The notes: generated by a model from the sequence alone, not told the origin. 64,000 nucleotides of DNA from Burkholderia paludis (GCF_000732615.1 NZ_JPGL01000006.1:186001-250000); one strand, 5' to 3'; positions 46,334 through 58,450 are shown, numbered from the stretch's first letter. Numbers and translations are program-made.

Positions 46334-46803
46334 GGCTGTATCGTCTCGCGAAAGAAAGAAAGGGGCATTACCTGGCCGACGACCTGAGTGGCAACGGAGC
46401 GGCGATCGCAGGTGGCCGCTGGAATCCTCGCGGCATGCGTGTGCTGTACACCTGCTGCCACGCGTCGACTTCGTTGCTCGAGGCACTGGTCCATATGTCC
46501 GGCTTGCTGCCCGCCAGCGGATTTTTTTTAGTGACGCTGGAAGTGCCCGACACCGTCCATGACAACGCGTACCAGCCGGACCTGCCGGACGATTGGGCGG
46601 TACTGTCGCAGGATCCGGAGTCGACCGCCCGGATCGGGCAGGCCTGGCTCGAGGCAGGCGAGTCGTTGGCGATGCGCGTGCCGTCAGTCGTCTGCCCGAC
46701 CGACTTCAACTTGCTGCTGAACCCGATGCATGCGGATTTTGCCTCGAGCGTGAAAGTGATCGGCAAAGAAGCGTTCGCGCTGGATCCGCGCCTCTTTGGC
46801 TGA
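46330..46803 (+). CDS. RES-domain toxin (NAD+-consuming)
   Basis: 157 residues from a GTG that overlaps the antitoxin stop by 4 bp. The RES fold residues are visible: Arg and Tyr in RLYRLAKER, GGRWNPRGMRVLYTC, and the Glu in STSLLEALVH, then DFNLLLNPMHADF near the C-terminus. RES toxins degrade NAD+ and cause bacteriostasis when the antitoxin is lost. The pair is complete and appears intact. Confidence 0.85.
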   Translation: MRLYRLAKERKGHYLADDLSGNGAAIAGGRWNPRGMRVLYTCCHASTSLLEALVHMSGLLPASGFFLVTLEVPDTVHDNAYQPDLPDDWAVLSQDPESTARIGQAWLEAGESLAMRVPSVVCPTDFNLLLNPMHADFASSVKVIGKEAFALDPRLFG

Positions 46804-46863
46804 CCGGTTGCATGACCTCGAACGGCGAACGGTCGGTTGCTGCTGCGCGGTCGCGCCGCCCGT

Positions 46864-49587
46864 TCAGCGCTGCCATGGTGCGACGCATCGCTGTGCGGAC
46901 TTGCCGAGACGCGCTCGCGCGTCGTGCACGATAGCCGCATCGAGTTCTCCGTCATCCGCCAGCGCCTTCAACGCGGCGAGCACGATGCTCGCGCGGTCGA
47001 CTTCGAAGAACGCGCGCAGCGCGTCGCGCGTGTCGCTGCGCCCGAACCCGTCGGTGCCCAGCGTCACGTAGCGGCGCGGCACGTACGCGCGGATCAGTTC
47101 GGGCACCGCGCGCACGTAGTCGGTCGCGGCGATCACGGGCCCGCGCGTCGCGGCGAGCGTGGCGGTGACATACGGCATCGCGTGCGTGTCGTCGTCGTCG
47201 AGCCGCGCGCGACGTTCGGCTTCCATGCCGTCGCGCTGCAGTTCGGTGAAGCTCGTGACGCTCCACACGGCCGCATCGATCCCCCAGTCTTCCTTCAGCA
47301 TGCGCTGCGCGGCGACGACTTCGCCGAGGATCGCGCCCGCGCCGAGCAACTGCACCTGCGCGGTCGCAGGCGATTCCGCCGCCAGCGGATACATCCCCTT
47401 CAGGATTCCTTCGCGCCATGCTTGCGCATCGCCGCCGGGCATCGAAGGCTGTGCGTAGTTCTCGTTCGTCACCGTCACGTAATAGAACACGTCGCGCTGC
47501 TGCTCGACCATCTCGCGCATCCCCGCGTCGACGATCGTCGCGACTTCGTACGCGAACGCGGGATCGTACGCGCGGCAGTTCGGAATCGTCGAGGCGGCGA
47601 GGTGGCTGCTGCCGTCCTGGTGCTGCAACCCTTCGCCGCCGAGCGTCGTGCGCCCCGACGTCGCGCCGACGAGGAAGCCGCGCGAGCGCTGGTCGGCGGC
47701 GGCCCAGATCAGGTCGCCGATGCGCTGGAAGCCGAACATCGAGTAGTAGATGTAGAACGGCAACATCGGCAGGTCGTGCACGCTGTACGACGTCGCGGCG
47801 GCGATCCACGACGAGATCGCGCCCGCCTCCGAAATGCCTTCCTCGAGGATCTGGCCGCGCGTGTCCTCGCGGTAGTAGAGCATCGAGCCGAGGTCTTCCG
47901 GCTCGTAGCGCTGGCCGAGCGGCGAGTAGATGCCGACCTGCCGGAACAGGCTCGCCATGCCGAACGTGCGCGCTTCGTCGGCGACGATCGGCACGACGCG
48001 CGGGCCGAGGTCGCGATCCTTGATCAGCGCGGCGAGCATGCGCACGAGCGCCATCGTCGTCGACATCTCGCGGCCGGCCGCGTCGAGCGCGAACGCACCC
48101 CAGGCCGGCATCGAAGGGACGGTGAGCCCCTTCGATGCCGCCATCCGCCTTCTGGGCAGATAGCCTCCCAGGGCAGCCCGGCGGGCATGCAGGTAACGCA
48201 TTTCCGGGCTGTCTTCCGCTGGCTTGTAAAACGTGAGCTGCTCGACGTCGCTGTCCGACAGCGGCAACCGGAAGCGGTCGCGGAACGCCTTCAGGTCGTC
48301 GATGTCGAGCTTCTTCTGCTGATGGGTCGTCATCCGGCCCTGGCCGGCCGCGCCCATCCCGTATCCCTTCATCGTCTTCGCGAGGATCACGGTCGGCTGG
48401 CCGCGATGCGCGAGCGCGTGTGCATACGCGGCGTGCAGCTTGCGCGCGTCGTGGCCGCCGCGGCGCAGGCGGTCGATTTCCGCGTCGGTGAGCTGCGCGG
48501 CGAGCGCCTCGAGCGCCGGGTCCTGGCTGAAGAAGCGCGCGCGGTTGTACGCGCCGTCGTTCGCGGAGAAGGTCTGGAACTGTCCGTCGACGGTATCGGC
48601 GAACGCGCGCGCAAGCGCGCCCGCATGATCGCGCGCGAACAGCGGATCCCAGTCGGACCCCCACAGCACCTTGATCACGTTCCAGCCGGCGCCCGCGAAC
48701 TGCGCTTCGAGTTCGTCGATCACGCGGCCGTTGCCGCGCACCGGGCCGTCGAGCCGCTGCAGGTTGCAGTTGATCACGAACACGAGGTTGTCGAGCCCCT
48801 CGCGGGCGGCGAGCGACAGTGCGCCGAGCGATTCGGGCTCGTCCATCTCGCCGTCGCCGAAGAAGCCCCACACGGTGCGGCCCGCGGTGTTCGCGAGGCC
48901 GCGATGCTGCAGGTAGCGCATGAAGCGCGCCTGGTAGATCGCGTTGATCGGGCCGATGCCCATCGAGCCGGTCGGGAACTGCCAGAAGTCGGGCATCAGC
49001 CACGGATGCGGATACGAGCACAGGCCCGGGCCGGCGATCTCGCGGCGGTAGTGCTTCAGGTGATCCTCGGTGAGGAAGCCTTCGAGATACGCGCGCGCAT
49101 AGACGCCCGGCGACGAGTGCGGCTGGAAATACACGAGATCGCCGCCGGCGCCGCCGTTTGCGGGCGATGCCGCGCGGAAGAAGTGGTTGAAGCCGGTTTC
49201 GAACAGGTCGGACGCCGACGCGTAGCTCGCGATGTGGCCGCCGAGTTCGCCGTACGCGCGGTTGGCGCGCACGACCATCGCGAGCGCGTTCCAGCGCAGC
49301 GCGGCCGACAGCCGTTCCTCCAGGTCGAGGTCGCCCGGGTAGGGTGGCTGCTCGGCCAGCGGAATCGTGTTCAGGTAGCGCGTGACGGGCGTGCGCGGCG
49401 ACGCGAGGCCGCTGGCGCGCGCGTGCTCGGCAAGCCGGTCGAACAGGTACTGCGCGCGGTCGCGGCCGACATGCGCGACCACCGCGTCGAGCGCGTCGAG
49501 CCATTCGGCGGTTTCTTCCGGGTCTGCGTCGACGCGCGCGAGGGCCGCGCGCTGCGCGTGTTCGATACCGTTCGACAGATCCGTCAT
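46864..49587 (-). CDS. Homodimeric 2-oxoacid dehydrogenase E1 (AceE/MdeB family)
   Basis: 907 residues from the ATG at 49587 (GGAG upstream). The ThDP motif GDGEMDEPESLGALSLAARE is at about 250-270; the transketolase-like pyrimidine-binding and C-terminal domains follow. This is the homodimeric AceE type. No E2 or E3 gene lies beside it, as would be expected for the housekeeping pyruvate dehydrogenase. With a divergent Lrp regulator it resembles P. putida mdeB/mdeR (2-oxobutyrate dehydrogenase). The neighbouring acdS makes 2-oxobutyrate, which fits that substrate. Confidence 0.82.
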   Translation of the reverse strand: MTDLSNGIEHAQRAALARVDADPEETAEWLDALDAVVAHVGRDRAQYLFDRLAEHARASGLASPRTPVTRYLNTIPLAEQPPYPGDLDLEERLSAALRWNALAMVVRANRAYGELGGHIASYASASDLFETGFNHFFRAASPANGGAGGDLVYFQPHSSPGVYARAYLEGFLTEDHLKHYRREIAGPGLCSYPHPWLMPDFWQFPTGSMGIGPINAIYQARFMRYLQHRGLANTAGRTVWGFFGDGEMDEPESLGALSLAAREGLDNLVFVINCNLQRLDGPVRGNGRVIDELEAQFAGAGWNVIKVLWGSDWDPLFARDHAGALARAFADTVDGQFQTFSANDGAYNRARFFSQDPALEALAAQLTDAEIDRLRRGGHDARKLHAAYAHALAHRGQPTVILAKTMKGYGMGAAGQGRMTTHQQKKLDIDDLKAFRDRFRLPLSDSDVEQLTFYKPAEDSPEMRYLHARRAALGGYLPRRRMAASKGLTVPSMPAWGAFALDAAGREMSTTMALVRMLAALIKDRDLGPRVVPIVADEARTFGMASLFRQVGIYSPLGQRYEPEDLGSMLYYREDTRGQILEEGISEAGAISSWIAAATSYSVHDLPMLPFYIYYSMFGFQRIGDLIWAAADQRSRGFLVGATSGRTTLGGEGLQHQDGSSHLAASTIPNCRAYDPAFAYEVATIVDAGMREMVEQQRDVFYYVTVTNENYAQPSMPGGDAQAWREGILKGMYPLAAESPATAQVQLLGAGAILGEVVAAQRMLKEDWGIDAAVWSVTSFTELQRDGMEAERRARLDDDDTHAMPYVTATLAATRGPVIAATDYVRAVPELIRAYVPRRYVTLGTDGFGRSDTRDALRAFFEVDRASIVLAALKALADDGELDAAIVHDARARLGKSAQRCVAPWQR

Positions 49588-49696
49588 CCCAGTCTCCCGC
49601 GCGCCGGCGGCGGCACGCATCAATGGGACTCATGCTACGCGCCAGTCGCCAGAATATGCGTCTGATTTTATTGGGAATTTGCCGGCGGATAGTGTA

Positions 49697-49730
49697 AATA
49701 TTCCGGAATCGACACGAGACAGGGAATATT
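49697..49730. promoter_or_regulatory. Inverted repeat between the E1 gene and its Lrp regulator
   Basis: AATATTCC (49697-49704) and GGAATATT (49723-49730) are exact inverted copies with an 18-bp spacer, 6 bp before the regulator ATG. AT-rich and placed between divergent genes, it fits an Lrp-type operator. Confidence 0.5.
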
Positions 49731-49736
49731 CGAACC

Positions 49737-50264
49737 ATGAACGCCCCCGCGAAGCGGCTCGACCGCATCGACATCGGCATCCTGAACCAGCTTCAGCAGA
49801 ACGCACGGATCACGAACGCGGAACTGGCGCGCGCGGTGAACCTGTCGACGACGCCGTGCTTCAACCGCGTGCGCGCGCTCGAGAAGCTCGGGCTGATCCG
49901 GCAGCAGGTCACGCTGCTCGATCCCGAGCCGCTCGGGCTGCGGATCAACGTGTTCATCCAGGTGAGCCTCGAAAAGCAGGCCGAGGACGCGCTGCAGCGC
50001 TTCGAGGAGGCGATCTCGCAGCGGCCCGAGGTGATGGAGTGCTATTTGATGTCGGGCGACGCCGACTACCTGCTGCGGGTCGTGATGCCCGACATGCGCA
50101 CGCTCGAGCGCTTCATCATCGAGCGCCTGACGACGATTCCCGGCGTGTCGAACATCCGTTCGAGCTTCGCGCTGAAACAGGTGCGCTACAAGACCGCGCT
50201 GCCGCTGCCGGCGGCGGGGCTCACGCTCGTCGATCCGGACGAAGCCGCGTCCGACTGGAGCTGA
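49737..50264 (+). CDS. Lrp/AsnC-family regulator (MdeR/BkdR-like)
   Basis: 175 residues. HTH at about 8-65 ([38 protein letters not shown]); RAM domain at about 70-150 ([20 protein letters not shown]). It is divergent from the E1 gene with 149 bp between and an inverted repeat directly upstream, so it probably controls the E1 gene and itself in response to an amino or keto acid. The third Lrp-type regulator in the window. Confidence 0.87.
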   Translation: MNAPAKRLDRIDIGILNQLQQNARITNAELARAVNLSTTPCFNRVRALEKLGLIRQQVTLLDPEPLGLRINVFIQVSLEKQAEDALQRFEEAISQRPEVMECYLMSGDADYLLRVVMPDMRTLERFIIERLTTIPGVSNIRSSFALKQVRYKTALPLPAAGLTLVDPDEAASDWS

Positions 50265-50497
50265 GCGCGCACCGTCCGCCTGTCCGTTCGCCGACACGAC
50301 GTTGACGGAACCATGACACCCGCCGCGCCCGTCGCGCCGGATCGAACCAATCGCGCGCCGGCGCCTCATACGGCAGTCGGTCGGCCTGCGCCGTCGCGCC
50401 GCCGCGCGGGTCGATGGCGTATGCTCGGCCGGTCGGTGCCGGTTGCGCACGCACGACCGGTTCCTGTGTGTCTCGATCCATCCACAGCGAGGGCATC

Positions 50498-52219
50498 ATG
50501 GCAAGACAGTCGATGGCGGAATACCTGGCGAAGACACTCGCGGCAGCGGGCGTCGAGCGCATCTGGGGCGTGACGGGCGACAGCCTGAACGGCCTGTCGT
50601 TCAGCCTGAGCCAGATCGGCTCGATTCGCTGGATGCACACGCGGCACGAGGAAAGCGCCGCGTTCGCGGCCGGCGCCGATGCCGCGTCGACCGGGCGGCT
50701 CGCGGTGTGCGCGGGCAGTTGCGGCCCCGGCAACCTGCACCTGATCAACGGGCTGTACGACTGTCACCGCAATCACCAGCCGGTGCTCGCGATCGCCGCG
50801 CACATCCCGTCGACCGAGATCGGCCTCGGCTACTTCCAGGAAACCCATCCGCAGGAAGTGTTCCGCGAGTGCAGCCATTTCGCGGAACTCGTGACCAACG
50901 CGTCGCAGTTCCCGCGCGTGCTCGCGCGCGCGATGCGCACCGCGATCGACGAACGCGGCGTCGCGGTGATCGTGCTGCCGGGCGACATCGCGCTCGGCGA
51001 CGGCCCCGACGAAGCCCCGGCATGGAGCGCGGCGTCGCCGCCGTCGATCGTGCCGGCGGAGGCCGATCTCGACCGGCTCGCGGCGCTGCTGAACGGCTCG
51101 GACGCGATCACGCTGCTGTGCGGCAGCGGCACGCAGGGCGCGCACGACGAGGTGGTCGCGCTGGCCGACACGCTCGGCGCGCCGGTCGTGCATGCGCTGC
51201 GCGGCAAGCAGTTCGTCGAATGGGACAACCCGTTCGACGTCGGGATGACCGGGCTGATCGGCTTCAGCTCGGGCTATCACGCGATGGACTCGTGCGACAC
51301 GCTGCTGATGCTCGGCACCGATTTCCCGTACCGGCCGTTCTATCCGGCGAACGCGAAGATCGCGCAGATCGACTGGAAGGGCTCGCAGCTCGGGCATCGC
51401 GCGCCGCTCGCGCTCGGCCTCGTCGGCACCGTGAAGGAAACGCTCGCGGCGCTGCTGCCGCGTCTCACGCGCAAGACGCAGCGGCGTTTCCTCGAGAATG
51501 CGCTGAAGCATTACGCGGCCGCGCGCAAGGGCCTCGACGATCTCGCGGTGGCCGAGCCGCCGGGCCGCGCGATTCATCCGCAATACCTGACGAAGATCGT
51601 CGACACAGTCGCGGCCGAGGACGCGATCTTCACGGCCGACGTCGGTACGCCGACGCTGTGGGCCGCGCGCTATCTGACGATGAACGGCAAGCGGCAACTG
51701 CACGGCTCGTTCAACCACGGCTCGATGGCGAACGCGATGCCGCAGGCGCTCGGCGCGCAGGGCGCGCACCCGGGGCGGCAGGTGGTGTCGCTGTCGGGCG
51801 ACGGCGGGCTGTCGATGCTGCTCGGCGATCTGCTGAGCGCGCGCCAGCTCAAGCTGCCGGTCAAGATCGTCGTGTACAACAACAGCCTGCTCGGCTTCGT
51901 GTCGATGGAACTGAAGGCGGCCGGCTATCTCGACACCAACGTCGACCTGAGCCCGACCGACTTCGCGGCGATCGCGAAGGGCGCGGGCATCTTCAGCGTG
52001 CGCGTCGAGCATTCGGAGAACGTCGAGGAAGCGTTGCGCACCGCGTTCGCGCATGACGGGCCGGCGGTGGTCGACGTCGTCACGTCGAAGTACGAGCTTG
52101 CGATGCCGCCGAAGATCGAGCTCGCGCATGCGAAGGGGTTCAGCCTGTTCATGCTGCGCGCGATCCTCAGCGGGCGCGGCGACGAGATCGTCGAACTGGC
52201 GCGAACCAACCTGCGGTGA
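50498..52219 (+). CDS. poxB: Pyruvate dehydrogenase (quinone)/pyruvate oxidase
   Basis: 573 residues, nearly the same length as E. coli PoxB (572). Start ATG 50498 with GAGG upstream. ThDP-enzyme layout: N-terminal PYR domain ([16 protein letters not shown], with Glu in HEESAAF), central FAD domain, C-terminal PP domain with [20 protein letters not shown] and the Asn-Asn of VVYNNS. The C-terminal helix ([18 protein letters not shown]) is the membrane-binding segment of PoxB. It oxidises pyruvate to acetate and CO2, passing electrons to ubiquinone. Confidence 0.88.
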   Translation: MARQSMAEYLAKTLAAAGVERIWGVTGDSLNGLSFSLSQIGSIRWMHTRHEESAAFAAGADAASTGRLAVCAGSCGPGNLHLINGLYDCHRNHQPVLAIAAHIPSTEIGLGYFQETHPQEVFRECSHFAELVTNASQFPRVLARAMRTAIDERGVAVIVLPGDIALGDGPDEAPAWSAASPPSIVPAEADLDRLAALLNGSDAITLLCGSGTQGAHDEVVALADTLGAPVVHALRGKQFVEWDNPFDVGMTGLIGFSSGYHAMDSCDTLLMLGTDFPYRPFYPANAKIAQIDWKGSQLGHRAPLALGLVGTVKETLAALLPRLTRKTQRRFLENALKHYAAARKGLDDLAVAEPPGRAIHPQYLTKIVDTVAAEDAIFTADVGTPTLWAARYLTMNGKRQLHGSFNHGSMANAMPQALGAQGAHPGRQVVSLSGDGGLSMLLGDLLSARQLKLPVKIVVYNNSLLGFVSMELKAAGYLDTNVDLSPTDFAAIAKGAGIFSVRVEHSENVEEALRTAFAHDGPAVVDVVTSKYELAMPPKIELAHAKGFSLFMLRAILSGRGDEIVELARTNLR

Positions 52220-52393
52220 GACCCGCCGCGCGGCGCTGCTGCGGGCAGCGCCCGTGGCGTACCGCATCGACGCCCGCGCCGGGGTGCATTCGGCGTCGCA
52301 TGACGAATCGAACACCCCAAGGACATGGCGCAGGCGTGCGCCGCACGGCACGGCATCGGCCGCGATGAGGTTCCGGTGCGCTTGCGCGTGCGT

Positions 52394-54413
<2,020 letters not shown>

Positions 54414-54425
54414 ACGGGCACGGCG

Positions 54426-54472
54426 ACGGGCGCGCGGCACGGGCGCGCCCGTTGCGTGACCGGGGCGTTTTT
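54426..54472 (+). terminator. Weak candidate terminator after the aldo/keto reductase
   Basis: Two alternative GC-rich stems are possible: ACGGGCGCG/CGCGCCCGT, or CGCCC/GGGCG immediately followed by TTTTT (54468-54472). Only the second abuts the T-run, and its stem is short. Confidence 0.35.
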
Positions 54473-54708
54473 ACGTCGCTCCGGGCCCGCGTTTTCCGGA
54501 ATCGATCCGGTTGCCGCGCTTTCCGTCGCGGGCCGATATGGCCGACAGGCGCATGCACGGGCCTCGTGTCGCGGCCCTGCGCCGCCGGGGAAACGGCGTG
54601 CCGAAGCCGGCGGCGCAACCGCGCGGGGGGCGATGACGAAGCCGGACGCGCGGGAAGCGCGGCCGCGCACCGCATCCTTTCAAAATAAATACACTTCCTT
54701 CCAGTTTC

Positions 54709-54726
54709 CATTCATATCGGCGTCAC
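54709..54726 (+). promoter_or_regulatory. Candidate PHO box upstream of the alkaline phosphatases
   Basis: CATTCAT-ATCG-GCGTCAC fits the PhoB box (two 7-bp repeats, 11-bp period, CTGTCAT-like) at 10 of 14 core positions. It is 60 bp upstream of the first alkaline phosphatase ATG, in an AT-rich patch. Confidence 0.45.
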
Positions 54727-54786
54727 ATCCGGTTCCTACCATCGCCTTTCATTTCGAAAGCATCAACGGCGGGGAGAACCGGCAAC

Positions 54787-56226
54787 ATGAATCGAATCAA
54801 ACTGGCGGCGCTGCTGTGTGCCGGCGCCTTTGCGCTGGCCGGATGCGGCAGCGACGACGGCCCGACCAGCACGTCGCCCGCACAGCCGCCCGTGCAGGCC
54901 GCGGCGCGCAACGTGATCTTCTTCCTCGGCGACGGCATGGGGATCACGACGCTGACGGCCGCGCGCATCTATGCGGTCGGGGAAGACGGCGCGCTCACGA
55001 TCGACACGCTGCCGGAATCGGCGTTCGTGAAGACGTATTCCAACGACGCGCAGGTGACGGACAGCGCGCCGTCGATGTCGGCGTACATGACCGGCGTCAA
55101 GACCAACAACGAAGTGATCTCGATGTCGCCCGACACGAAGGCGATCGAGCCGACCGCCGGCCTCACCGGCAACTGCGGCGCGAACAACGGCAAATCGGCG
55201 ACGACGCTGCTGGAGATCGCGAAGGCGAAGGGGTGGGCGACGGGCGTCGTGACGACCACGCGCGTCACCCATGCGACGCCGGCCGCGACCTACGCGCACG
55301 TCTGCCATCGCGACGCCGAGAACGACATCGCCGCGCAGCTCGTGCCGGGCGGCGCGGGCTACAACGGCGCGCTGGGCGACGGCGTCGACGTCGTGCTGGG
55401 CGGCGGCACGCAGTTCTTCGTGCCGAAGGACGGCGGCGGCAAGCGCACCGACGGGCGCAACCTGGTCAACGAGCTGAAGGCGAAGGGTTACGCGTTCGCG
55501 CAGAACCGCGACGACCTGCTGGCGGCCGATGCGACGAAGAGCGGCAAGCTGGTCGGCCTGTTCTCGTCGAGCCACATGAGCTACGACCTCGATCGCGGCG
55601 CGACGAAGGAGCCGAGCCTCACCGACATGGCGACGCGCGCGCTCGACGTGCTGCAGAAGAACCCGAACGGCTATTTCCTGATGGTCGAAGGCGGCCGGAT
55701 CGACCACGCGCTGCACGACACCAACGCGAAGCGCGCGCTGCAGGATACGGTCGCGTTCGACAACGCGATCAAGGCGACGATCGACAAGGTGCGCAAGACC
55801 GATCCCGACCTGAAGAACACGCTGATCGTCGTCACGGCCGACCACGACCACACGCTGGTGCTGAACGGCTATGCGGCGCGCACCGGCAAGACCGAAGCGG
55901 GCAAGCCCGGCGTGCTGGGCGTGTTGCGCAGCTACCAGACGGGCGCGGTGGCGAAGGATGCGGACGGCTCGCCGTACACGATCATCGGCTTCGGCAACGG
56001 CGAGAACCGCGTGCAGGGCAGCCGCGCGGGCACCGCGCTCACCGACGCGGTGGCGGGCGCCGACGACTATCGCCAGGAGGCGGTCGTGCGGATGGACAAG
56101 GGCAACGAGACGCACGGCGGCACCGATGTGTTCCTCGGTGCGATCGGCCGCGGCGCGGATGCGTTCCACGGCGTGATCGAGAACAGCAAGGTCTTCGAGC
56201 TGGTGCGCAACGCGGTGCAGCTTTGA
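54787..56226 (+). CDS. Alkaline phosphatase, lipoprotein form
   Basis: 479 residues. Lipobox LAGC (Cys20), so it is likely membrane-anchored, unlike classical soluble PhoA. PhoA superfamily motifs: first metal Asp in FFLGDGMG, nucleophile Ser in VTDSAPSMSA, HATPAATYAHVCHRD, EGGRIDHALHD, TADHDHT and the final His in NETHGGTDV. It releases phosphate from organic monoesters in the envelope or at the surface. The paralogous phosphatase follows 32 bp downstream, so they form an operon. Confidence 0.9.
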   Translation: MNRIKLAALLCAGAFALAGCGSDDGPTSTSPAQPPVQAAARNVIFFLGDGMGITTLTAARIYAVGEDGALTIDTLPESAFVKTYSNDAQVTDSAPSMSAYMTGVKTNNEVISMSPDTKAIEPTAGLTGNCGANNGKSATTLLEIAKAKGWATGVVTTTRVTHATPAATYAHVCHRDAENDIAAQLVPGGAGYNGALGDGVDVVLGGGTQFFVPKDGGGKRTDGRNLVNELKAKGYAFAQNRDDLLAADATKSGKLVGLFSSSHMSYDLDRGATKEPSLTDMATRALDVLQKNPNGYFLMVEGGRIDHALHDTNAKRALQDTVAFDNAIKATIDKVRKTDPDLKNTLIVVTADHDHTLVLNGYAARTGKTEAGKPGVLGVLRSYQTGAVAKDADGSPYTIIGFGNGENRVQGSRAGTALTDAVAGADDYRQEAVVRMDKGNETHGGTDVFLGAIGRGADAFHGVIENSKVFELVRNAVQL

Positions 56227-56258
56227 GCGCCGACCATACGGGTACAGGGGAATACAGG

Positions 56259-57650
56259 ATGTCGATCATCAAGTGCATCGCGGCGGCGCTGGCCGTCGCG
56301 GGTTTCGCGGGCGGCCCGGCGCAGGCCGCCGGCCAGGCGAAGAACGTGATTTTCTTTCTCGGCGACGGCATGGGGCCGACGACCGTGACGGCGAGCCGGA
56401 TCTACAAGGCCGGCGAGTCCGGGCAGCTGACGATGGAGAAGCTGGCGCGCACCGCGCGCGTCAAGACCTTCTCGAACGACGCGCAGACGACCGACAGCGC
56501 GCCGTCGATGGCCGCGTACATGACCGGCGTGAAGATGAACAACGAAGTGCTGTCGATGTCGTCCGACACGCGCGCCGTGGCGCCGGGCAGCGACGCCAAC
56601 GGCAACAAGACCGTCAACAACTGCGCGCCCGGCAACGGCCAGCCGGCCGCGACGCTGCTGGAGCTGGCGAAGGCGCGCGGCAAGGCGGTGGGCGCGATCA
56701 CGACGACCGAGCTCACGCACGCGACGCCGGCCGCGACCTATTCGCACATCTGCCATCGCGACGCGCAGTACGACATCGCCGCGCAGGCGGCGCCGGGCGG
56801 GGCCGGCTACAACGCGGCGCTCGGCGACGGCGTCGACGTGCTGATGGGCGGCGGACGCAACCACTGGACGCCGTTCGATCCGGCAACCAACAAGCGTGGC
56901 CGGGCCGACGGGCGCAACCTGCTCGCGGAGATGAAGGCGAAGGGCTACACGGTGGTGGCCACGAAGGACCAGCTCGCGCAGGCCGGCAACGGCAAGCTGA
57001 TCGGGCTGTTCAGCTCGACGAGCCATCTCGAGTACGAGCTGGACCGCGTGGCGGGCAAGGGCGAAGGGCCGTCGCAGCCGAGCCTGGCGGAGATGACGTC
57101 GAAGGCGATCGACGTGCTGTCGAAGAATTCGAACGGCTACTTCCTGATGGTCGAAGGCGGCCGGATCGACCATGCGCTGCACGGCACCAACGCGAAGCGC
57201 GCGCTCGAGGACACGGTGGCGTTCGACGAAGCGATCCGCGTCGCGCTGTCGAAGGTCGATCTGTCGAACACGCTGATCGTCGTGACGGCCGACCACGACC
57301 ACACGATGACGATCAACGGCTATTCGAAGCGCGGCAATCCGATTCTCGACATCAGCCGCAACTATCGCGACGGCCAGCCGAGCAAGGATGCCGACGGCAA
57401 TACCTACACGACGCTGGTGTTCGGCAACGGCGCGAACCGGCCGAACGTGCGCACGTCGGTCGATTCGGCCACCGCGACGCACGAGGCGTATCTGCAGGAA
57501 GTCGGCGTGCGGATGGGCAGCGCGGGCTCGGAGACGCACGGCGGCGGCGACGTGATGCTGTTCGCCGACGGGGCGGATGCGAAGGCGTTCAAGGGGACGA
57601 TCGACAACACGAAGGTGTTCGGGCTCGTGCGCTCGGCGTTCGGTTTCTGA
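56259..57650 (+). CDS. Alkaline phosphatase, secreted form
   Basis: 463 residues with a Sec signal peptide (about 1-23, ends AQA), without a lipobox Cys. The same motif set as the upstream paralogue: FFLGDGMG, TTDSAPSMAAYM, HATPAATYSHICHRD, EGGRIDHALHG, TADHDHT, ETHGGGDV. The two share long blocks of identical sequence and clearly arose by tandem duplication, one kept as lipoprotein and one as soluble enzyme. Confidence 0.9.
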   Translation: MSIIKCIAAALAVAGFAGGPAQAAGQAKNVIFFLGDGMGPTTVTASRIYKAGESGQLTMEKLARTARVKTFSNDAQTTDSAPSMAAYMTGVKMNNEVLSMSSDTRAVAPGSDANGNKTVNNCAPGNGQPAATLLELAKARGKAVGAITTTELTHATPAATYSHICHRDAQYDIAAQAAPGGAGYNAALGDGVDVLMGGGRNHWTPFDPATNKRGRADGRNLLAEMKAKGYTVVATKDQLAQAGNGKLIGLFSSTSHLEYELDRVAGKGEGPSQPSLAEMTSKAIDVLSKNSNGYFLMVEGGRIDHALHGTNAKRALEDTVAFDEAIRVALSKVDLSNTLIVVTADHDHTMTINGYSKRGNPILDISRNYRDGQPSKDADGNTYTTLVFGNGANRPNVRTSVDSATATHEAYLQEVGVRMGSAGSETHGGGDVMLFADGADAKAFKGTIDNTKVFGLVRSAFGF

Positions 57651-57683
57651 GCGCGGCGACGCCACGATGAACGGGAACCTGCG

Positions 57684-58421
57684 ATGAAACGCCACTTCCT
57701 CTGCGCGCTCGCGTGCGGGCTGGCCGCGGCCTCCGCGTTCGCCTCGGCGGATCTCGACGCCGTGCTGCTGCACGAGAGCCGCACGGTGACGGCCGACGGC
57801 GTGACGCGCACCACGACGTATCGCGAACGGATGGTGCGGCGCGACGGGCATGTGTGGGTCGAGCGCGTGCTGCCGGTCGCGGCGGCGGGCGGTCACGACG
57901 ACGAGCACGATCATGACCACGCGCCGCGCGCCGGCGTGCAGCCGGCCGCCGCCCGCGCCGGTCACGCCGGCCACAAGCACTTCAATTTCCAGGCGGCCGC
58001 GCGGCACGTGACTTACGACGGCAAGGCGGCGCGCATCGAGTATGTGGATGCGGCGAACCGCACGGTGGTCAGCGTGCCGCCGGCCGAGTACGAAACCACG
58101 GGCTTCGACGGCTCGTGGGACAACGCGTATTACGTGACGCCGCCGTCGCAACTGAAGCGGCTCGCGGTCGCGAAGCGCGGTGACGCGCCCGGCACGCGCT
58201 GGTACGAGCAGGCGGTCGACACGCCCGGCGCGCGCGGCGTGAACCGGATCCTGTGGAGCGAGAAGTGGCAGGCGCCGCTGTCGGTCGAGTACCGGAGCGC
58301 CGACGGCAGCGTCGTGCGCAAGCTGACGTTGACGCCGGCGGCGGCCGCGCGGCGGGAGACGTTGCCGTGGCAGGCGCTCGCCGGCTATACGCGCAAGGAA
58401 TACGCGGACTATCTGGACTGA
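57684..58421 (+). CDS. Secreted His-rich protein of unknown function
   Basis: 245 residues with a signal peptide (about 1-22, ASAFA). A His/Asp-rich loop (HDDEHDHDH at about 72-80, HAGHKH near 93-98) suggests metal binding, possibly zinc for the adjacent metallo-phosphatases, but that is inference. The rest is a conserved beta-rich domain (YETTGFDGSWDNAYYVTPPS, NRILWSEKWQAPLSVEYRS). No named family is recognised. It starts 33 bp after the second phosphatase and ends the operon before a terminator. Confidence 0.75.
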   Translation: MKRHFLCALACGLAAASAFASADLDAVLLHESRTVTADGVTRTTTYRERMVRRDGHVWVERVLPVAAAGGHDDEHDHDHAPRAGVQPAAARAGHAGHKHFNFQAAARHVTYDGKAARIEYVDAANRTVVSVPPAEYETTGFDGSWDNAYYVTPPSQLKRLAVAKRGDAPGTRWYEQAVDTPGARGVNRILWSEKWQAPLSVEYRSADGSVVRKLTLTPAAAARRETLPWQALAGYTRKEYADYLD

Positions 58422-58450
58422 GCAACGACGCGTACGCGGGGTTTGCGGTC

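Noticed and set aside
46837..49665. A 942-codon plus-strand open frame opposite the E1 gene
   Set aside because: Antisense shadow; no start signal and no motif.
52232..52252. GC-rich hairpin after poxB as a terminator
   Set aside because: Stem is plausible but no T-run follows, so it was not listed as a terminator.
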